NCBI GenBank assembly: GCA_900550475.1
Contig: URSA01000013.1
Location: 9,754 to 73,753 of the forward strand
From: an uncultured Lachnospiraceae bacterium
GTDB taxonomy: Bacteria; Bacillota; Clostridia; Lachnospirales; Lachnospiraceae
Direction: 5' to 3'
Length of the DNA stretch: 64,000 nucleotides
Part shown: piece by piece, positions 60,228 through 64,000 of the stretch
Position numbering within the stretch: the stretch's first letter is position 1
Layout: each line of letters begins with the position of its first letter
Notes under the pieces: model-generated
Database searches by the model: none
Told to the model about the DNA's origin: nothing
What the model saw: only the letters and a program-made list of their open reading frames with translations
Program-made: the position numbers and the translations under genes

Positions 60228-61211
60228 ATGGCAAGAAGGAGAAAAGCACATTATTCCGGGATCGGCGGACAGGCGGTTCTGGAAGGCGTGATGATGAAGA
60301 ACGATGAAAAGTATGCGGTTGCCGTGCGCAAGCCCGATGGTGAGATCGAGGTTGAACTGGAGAACTATCAGGGTGTGCTTGCGGGGAGCGCTGTCAAAAA
60401 AATTCCCTTTATCAGAGGAATTTTCAACTTTATTGACTCCATGATTCTGGGAACGAAGTGTCTGAATTATTCTGCGGAGTTTTATGAGGATGAGGATGCG
60501 AAGGAGACGGCGGCGGATCGTGCGCTGAACAAGCTGACCCGCGGCAGGGGAGAAAAGTTTTTCTCCGCGCTGGTGACCATTTTTGCGATTGTGCTGGCGC
60601 TCGCTATTTTTGTGGCGCTGCCCCTTTATCTGTCCTCCCTATTCAGGGAATATGTGCGCAGCAATGTACTGATGTCCATTATTGAGGGTGTGATCCGTAT
60701 TGCAATTTTCATTCTGTATATTGTGGGCATTACCCTGATGAAGGACATCAAAAGGCTGTATATGTACCACGGTGCGGAGCATAAATGCATTAACTGCATA
60801 GAGAGAGGGAAGCCTCTTACGGTGAGGAATGTGATGCGCAGCTCCAGACTGCACAAGCGCTGCGGAACCAGCTTTATTTTTTTCGTTCTGTTTGTGAGCA
60901 TTATCCTGTTCTTTTTTATTCAGGTCAGCAATCCCTTCGCAAGACTGGCGGTGCGGATTCTTATGATCCCCGTGATTGCGGGCATCTCCTATGAGATTAT
61001 CCGGCTGGCGGGCAGGACAAACAATATTTTTATCAATATTCTCTCTGCCCCCGGGCTGATGATCCAGAAGCTTACTACCAAGGAGCCGACCCGTGACATG
61101 GTGGAGGTTGCCATTGCATCCGTGGAGGCTGTGTTTGACTGGAAGCAGTTTTTGAAGGATGAGTTTGGCTGGGAAGAGCCTGCCGACGAGCCCTCCGGGC
61201 AGGAAGACTGA
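60228..61211 (+). CDS. DUF1385 membrane protein
   Basis: 327 residues. The N-terminal signature is IGGQAVLEGVMMKND, followed by four or five membrane helices (residues 110-260) and the conserved YHGAEHKCINCIERG and HKRCGTSFIFF, whose His and Cys residues could bind a metal. The C-terminus is soluble and acidic. The family is widespread between rpmE and prmC but has no proven role. The prmC start is 13 bases after its stop. Confidence 0.9.
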   Translation: MARRRKAHYSGIGGQAVLEGVMMKNDEKYAVAVRKPDGEIEVELENYQGVLAGSAVKKIPFIRGIFNFIDSMILGTKCLNYSAEFYEDEDAKETAADRALNKLTRGRGEKFFSALVTIFAIVLALAIFVALPLYLSSLFREYVRSNVLMSIIEGVIRIAIFILYIVGITLMKDIKRLYMYHGAEHKCINCIERGKPLTVRNVMRSSRLHKRCGTSFIFFVLFVSIILFFFIQVSNPFARLAVRILMIPVIAGISYEIIRLAGRTNNIFINILSAPGLMIQKLTTKEPTRDMVEVAIASVEAVFDWKQFLKDEFGWEEPADEPSGQED

Positions 61212-61224
61212 CGGTGACGGCAGG

Positions 61225-62067
61225 ATGACTTACAGAGAGTGTTACGCATACGGCGTTGCGGCGCTTTCGGAGGCGTCGGTGCCGGAGGCAGAGCTGGATG
61301 CCAGACTGCTTTTGGAATTTGTGTGCCGAACCGATTACAATACGCTGCTCACTCATGGGGACAGCCCCGTGGAGGAGGATGCGCAGGCAAGATACCGCGA
61401 GCTGATTGATGCGCGCAGCAGGCGGATACCGTTGCAGCAGTTGACGCAGGAACAGTATTTTTGCGGGTTTCCTTTTTATGTGAACGAGCATGTGCTGATT
61501 CCCAGACAGGATACGGAGATTCTGGTGGAGGAGGCGCTTGCTAAGCTTGCGCCCGGCGACAGGCTGCTTGATCTGTGTACGGGCTCCGGCTGTATTCTGA
61601 TCAGTCTCCTTAAAATGGGAAGGGAACTGGAGGGAACGGGAGCGGATATTTCGGGGGAAGCCCTTGCGGTGGCACGAGAAAACGCCAGCAGGCTTTTAAA
61701 GCGGCAGCCGGAATGGTATTTGGGAGATCTGTTTGCGGCGCTGCCGGACGGGTGTGCGCCCTTTGATGTCATTGTGTCAAATCCGCCCTACATTAAAAGC
61801 AGCGAGATTGACGGTCTGATGCCCGAGGTGAAGGATCATGAGCCGAGGCTTGCACTTGACGGAAGTGCAGACGGACTCTGCTTTTACAGACGGCTTGCAG
61901 CGGAGAGCCCAGGGTATCTGAAGACAGGCGGGTGGCTTGTTATGGAGATCGGGTACGATCAGGGAGAGGCTTTGCGGGAACTGCTTACGCAGGCGGGCTT
62001 TTCCGAGGTATGCATCAGAAAGGATTACGCGGAGCTTGACAGGGTTGCCCTCGGGCGATGGCTTTAG
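61225..62067 (+). CDS. prmC: Release factor glutamine methyltransferase
   Basis: 280 residues. It methylates the glutamine of the GGQ motif in release factors, including PrfA encoded next. N-terminal helical domain to about residue 80, then the SAM-binding DLCTGSGCILISL and the catalytic VSNPPYIKSSEI (NPPY). ATG 61225 was chosen because upstream frame overlaps DUF1385. Enzyme and substrate genes are adjacent. Confidence 0.94.
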   Translation: MTYRECYAYGVAALSEASVPEAELDARLLLEFVCRTDYNTLLTHGDSPVEEDAQARYRELIDARSRRIPLQQLTQEQYFCGFPFYVNEHVLIPRQDTEILVEEALAKLAPGDRLLDLCTGSGCILISLLKMGRELEGTGADISGEALAVARENASRLLKRQPEWYLGDLFAALPDGCAPFDVIVSNPPYIKSSEIDGLMPEVKDHEPRLALDGSADGLCFYRRLAAESPGYLKTGGWLVMEIGYDQGEALRELLTQAGFSEVCIRKDYAELDRVALGRWL

Positions 62068-62094
62068 GGTGCGCAAAATATAGAATTTAGAAAT

Positions 62095-62209
62095 CGCTGC
62101 CGCAGCAAATTGCGGATGAATGGAATTTTTTCAATTACGGGATTTGTGTCTGTGCGCACTTGACACAAACCCTCCATGCGCAAAGTGCGTGCGCAGAAAT
62201 GAGGATAAA
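62095..62209 (+). promoter_or_regulatory. Hairpin-rich leader before prfA
   Basis: Three hairpins: CCGCA-GCAAAT-TGCGG (62100-62115), GGGATTTGTGTC with GACACAAACCC (62139-62172), and a GCGCA-rich stem at about 62177-62195. The end TGCGCAGAAATGAGGATAA (62190-62208) nearly equals the end of the folA leader and includes the ribosome site. Confidence 0.55.
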
Positions 62210-62210
62210 A

Positions 62211-63290
62211 ATGTTTGACAAGTTAGATGATCTGTTGCGACGATATGAGGAGATGATGAACGAGCTCCATGAGCCGGATGTGGTAAACAATCAGGAACGT
62301 TTCCGCAAGCTGATGAAGGAGCAGAGCGATCTGGCGCCTCTTGTGGAGGCATACACCGAATATAAGAAATGTAAGCAGGATATCGAGGATTCCCTCACCA
62401 TGCTGGAGAGCGAGAGCGATGAGGAAATGCGGGAAATGCTGAAAGAGGAGCTCTCCGAAGCCAAGAAGCGGGTGGAGGAGCTGGAGCAGGAGTTGAAGAT
62501 CCTGCTGCTTCCCAAGGATCCCAACGATGATAAGAACGTGATCGTGGAGATCCGTGCGGGCGCGGGCGGTGATGAGGCAGCCCTCTTTGCCGCAGAGATC
62601 TACCGCATGTATGTGCATTATGCGGAGAGCCAGCGTTGGCGTGTGGAGCTCATCAATGTGGATGAGATCGGCATTGGCGGCATGAAGGAAGTGCAGTTTA
62701 CCATAAGCGGGCAGGGCGCGTACTCCAAGATGAAGTATGAGAGCGGCGTACACCGCGTGCAGCGCGTACCCGAGACGGAGAGCGGCGGCAGAATCCATAC
62801 CTCTACCATCAGCGTTGCTGTTATGCCTGAGGTGGATGAGGATATTGATATTGTGATCGATGAGAAGGACATCCGCATTGATGTGATGCGTGCGTCCGGA
62901 AACGGCGGACAGTGCGTCAACACCACGGACTCCGCAGTGCGTCTGACCCATTATCCCACGGGCATCGTGGTATACAGCCAGACGGAGAAATCCCAGCTGC
63001 AGAACAAGGCGAAGGCATTCGCCCTGCTGAAATCGAAGCTGTATGATCTGGAGCAGCAGCAGCGGCACGATGCCGAGGCGGAGATGCGTCGCAGCCAGAT
63101 CGGAACGGGCGATCGTTCCGAGAAAATCAGAACCTACAACTTCCCTCAGGGCCGCGTGACGGATCACCGTATCGGGCTTACCCTTTACAAACTGGATAAG
63201 ATCATGAACGGCGACATCGAGGAGATCATTGACGCCTGCATCGCCGCCGACCAGGCAGCCAAGTTAAGCCGCATTGAAGAGCAAGGCTAA
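62211..63290 (+). CDS. prfA: Peptide chain release factor 1
   Basis: 359 residues. It reads UAA and UAG and releases the finished chain. The GGQ motif is in ASGNGGQCVNTTDSAV, and the codon-recognition PxT tripeptide is PET in RVPETESGGRIHTS. The N-terminal coiled-coil domain and the C-terminal RTYNFPQGRVTDHRIG are complete. ATG 62211 has site GAGGATAA; the longer frame to 62160 runs through the hairpin leader. Confidence 0.96.
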   Translation: MFDKLDDLLRRYEEMMNELHEPDVVNNQERFRKLMKEQSDLAPLVEAYTEYKKCKQDIEDSLTMLESESDEEMREMLKEELSEAKKRVEELEQELKILLLPKDPNDDKNVIVEIRAGAGGDEAALFAAEIYRMYVHYAESQRWRVELINVDEIGIGGMKEVQFTISGQGAYSKMKYESGVHRVQRVPETESGGRIHTSTISVAVMPEVDEDIDIVIDEKDIRIDVMRASGNGGQCVNTTDSAVRLTHYPTGIVVYSQTEKSQLQNKAKAFALLKSKLYDLEQQQRHDAEAEMRRSQIGTGDRSEKIRTYNFPQGRVTDHRIGLTLYKLDKIMNGDIEEIIDACIAADQAAKLSRIEEQG

Positions 63291-63361
63291 AACCCCTCAG
63301 TTTGCGCCAAATTGCGGTGATATTTCAATTTGTACCTCAGAAATAAATATGTGAATAAAAT

Positions 63362-63405
63362 AAAAAATCAGTTCATCGACGCCTTCGCAGAACTGATTTT
63401 TTATT
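63362..63405 (+). terminator. prfA terminator
   Basis: AAAAAATCAGTTC pairs with GAACTGATTTTTT and is followed by ATTTT. Likely bidirectional. Confidence 0.92.
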
Positions 63406-63445
63406 TTGCTTCATTTACTTCTGATTCTGCCCTACCCCGGGCGTA

Positions 63446-63580
63446 TTACAATTTATTTGGATAATTCTCCAACTGGTTGAAGATACCTACAACATTTACG
63501 GTATCTGTTCTCACATCAAAAATGATAATATAATTCATCTGCGGAACCACCGCCTCTCGATAGATTGGTTTGTTCTCCAT
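63446..63580 (-). pseudogene. Fragment of a RelE/ParE-type toxin
   Basis: A 44-codon minus-strand frame reads MENKPIYREAVVPQMNY, then IIIFDVRTDTVNVVGIF and NQLENYPNKL to the stop. The pattern of a beta-strand with IIFDV, TVNVVGIF and a final HQLENY-like end is that of RelE/ParE toxins, which need about 90-100 residues. The first half is missing. No antitoxin gene is visible upstream. Called from pattern only. Confidence 0.45.
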
Positions 63581-63660
63581 GCTTTGAAACCACACTTATT
63601 AAGCATGTCTACTACAGCTTGTTCAAACTGTAATCCTTTTTCCACTGCTGTTGTACTCAT
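63535..63660 (-). pseudogene. Short nuclease-like N-terminal fragment
   Basis: From ATG 63660 on the minus strand, 41 codons read MSTTAVEKGLQFEQAVVDML, then NKCGFKAWRTNQSIERRW to a stop. KG-x-x-FE-x-x-V-x-x-x-L-x-x-x-GF resembles the start of Mrr-like restriction nucleases. It overlaps the toxin fragment in another frame. Too short to be functional; a frameshifted or fused remnant is likely. Confidence 0.3.
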
Positions 63661-64000
63661 AGGCACCTGCTTTCTGACAATATTTGAAATATTCAGACTG
63701 TTGCAAAATCGTCTATTTTTCTCTTGTGCCTATAAATATTTTAACGTGTTTGCATCAAGAGGTTGTGATTTTAAGGCAATGAGTACAAGCATTAACCAAT
63801 GTCTATGAGGCTGTTTTTCAAACACTAAGATATAGAAAATGTAAAATATTTTTGAAAGGAAACTATTATGGAAAACAAAGTACAGACATTAGCTTGGCTG
63901 TAGTATTTTTTATCAACATGTGTTAGACTGCTGTTATTCAAATTTGAATTTTCTTAATGGATAATGTATGAGACATTAAGTGTCCCATCAAATAAAATAG
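63661..64000. other. AT-rich stretch without a recognisable gene
   Basis: The base composition is clearly more AT-rich than the rest of the window. A plus-strand frame at 63785-63928 encodes about 47 residues (VQALTNVYEAVFQTLRYRKC) that recall a broken gene but match nothing I can name. An ATG at 63869 has a good site, AAAGGAAACT, but the frame stops after 11 codons. The stretch looks like decayed acquired DNA. Confidence 0.4.

Noticed and set aside
63584..63808. 74-residue plus-strand frame near the window end
   Set aside because: Antisense to the fragment at 63535-63660, without ribosome site or motif.

Overview
The window is a gene-dense stretch of a Gram-positive, anaerobic Clostridia-type chromosome, most likely Lachnospiraceae. 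This is inferred from the protein families, the gene orders, and the leader RNAs (T-box, CIRCE, yybP-ykoY-like). The order tig-clpP-clpX-lon-engB and the order rho-rpmE-DUF1385-prmC-prfA are typical of Firmicutes. A paired DUF5717/DUF5716 operon is what I associate with Lachnospiraceae. A YtvI-like protein and a SpoIID-like protein suggest, but do not prove, a spore former. Genus cannot be told from the sequence alone. Most of the window is core chromosome. Accessory or decayed material is limited to about 4.5-5.0 kb, 7.3-7.6 kb, 10.0-10.5 kb and 63.4-64.0 kb.

Layout. 1-4.3 kb: the 3' part of a PepD dipeptidase, an AI-2E-family permease, and a solo TrpB-like gene behind a tryptophan T-box. 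4.4-5.0 kb: tRNA-Pro(AGG), its terminator, the 5' end of a group IIC-like intron, and a CPBP protease fragment. 5.0-7.3 kb: a 4Fe-4S protein and a divergent CRP/FNR regulator, with an operator placed at -41.5 of the 4Fe-4S promoter, then a small membrane protein. 7.3-7.6 kb: five 62-bp tandem repeats that each form a hairpin. 7.7-9.7 kb: a membrane-anchored GH3 enzyme. 9.8-10.5 kb: tRNA-Gly and a second repeat-rich spacer. 10.6-14.8 kb: beta-CASP nuclease, thyA, folA, ilvE. 14.9-19.8 kb: sbcD, sbcC and a PrsA-like foldase. 19.9-24.8 kb: htpG under CIRCE, greA-like, degV, and a SpoIID/peptidoglycan-binding protein. 24.9-31.9 kb: a four-gene operon of unknown function. 31.9-37.2 kb: purC-purF-purB and purA. 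37.2-42.4 kb: HAD, LysR, YitT, and a two-gene importer with a permease-ATPase fusion. 42.4-51.4 kb: proteostasis genes, engB, ytvI-like, truA, vanZ. 51.4-57.9 kb: PlsY-like acyltransferase with a lipid glycosyltransferase, GH105, mntP under a manganese riboswitch, a secreted unknown protein, GH43. 58.1-63.3 kb: rho with a repeat-rich insert, rpmE, DUF1385, prmC, prfA. 63.4-64.0 kb: AT-rich decayed genes.

How the genes work together. ThyA and FolA form the dTMP/folate cycle. SbcD and SbcC form one nuclease. PurC, PurF, PurB and PurA cover four steps of purine synthesis. Trigger factor, ClpP, ClpX and Lon handle nascent-chain folding and turnover. GH105 and GH43 process plant cell-wall oligosaccharides in the cytoplasm, since neither has a signal peptide. 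The best candidate for an undescribed system is the operon at 24.96-31.86 kb. It combines a giant beta/alpha protein, an actin/Hsp70-fold ATPase, a TPR-like protein and a membrane-anchored coiled-coil protein. The clearest unexplained DNA structure is the 62-bp hairpin array.
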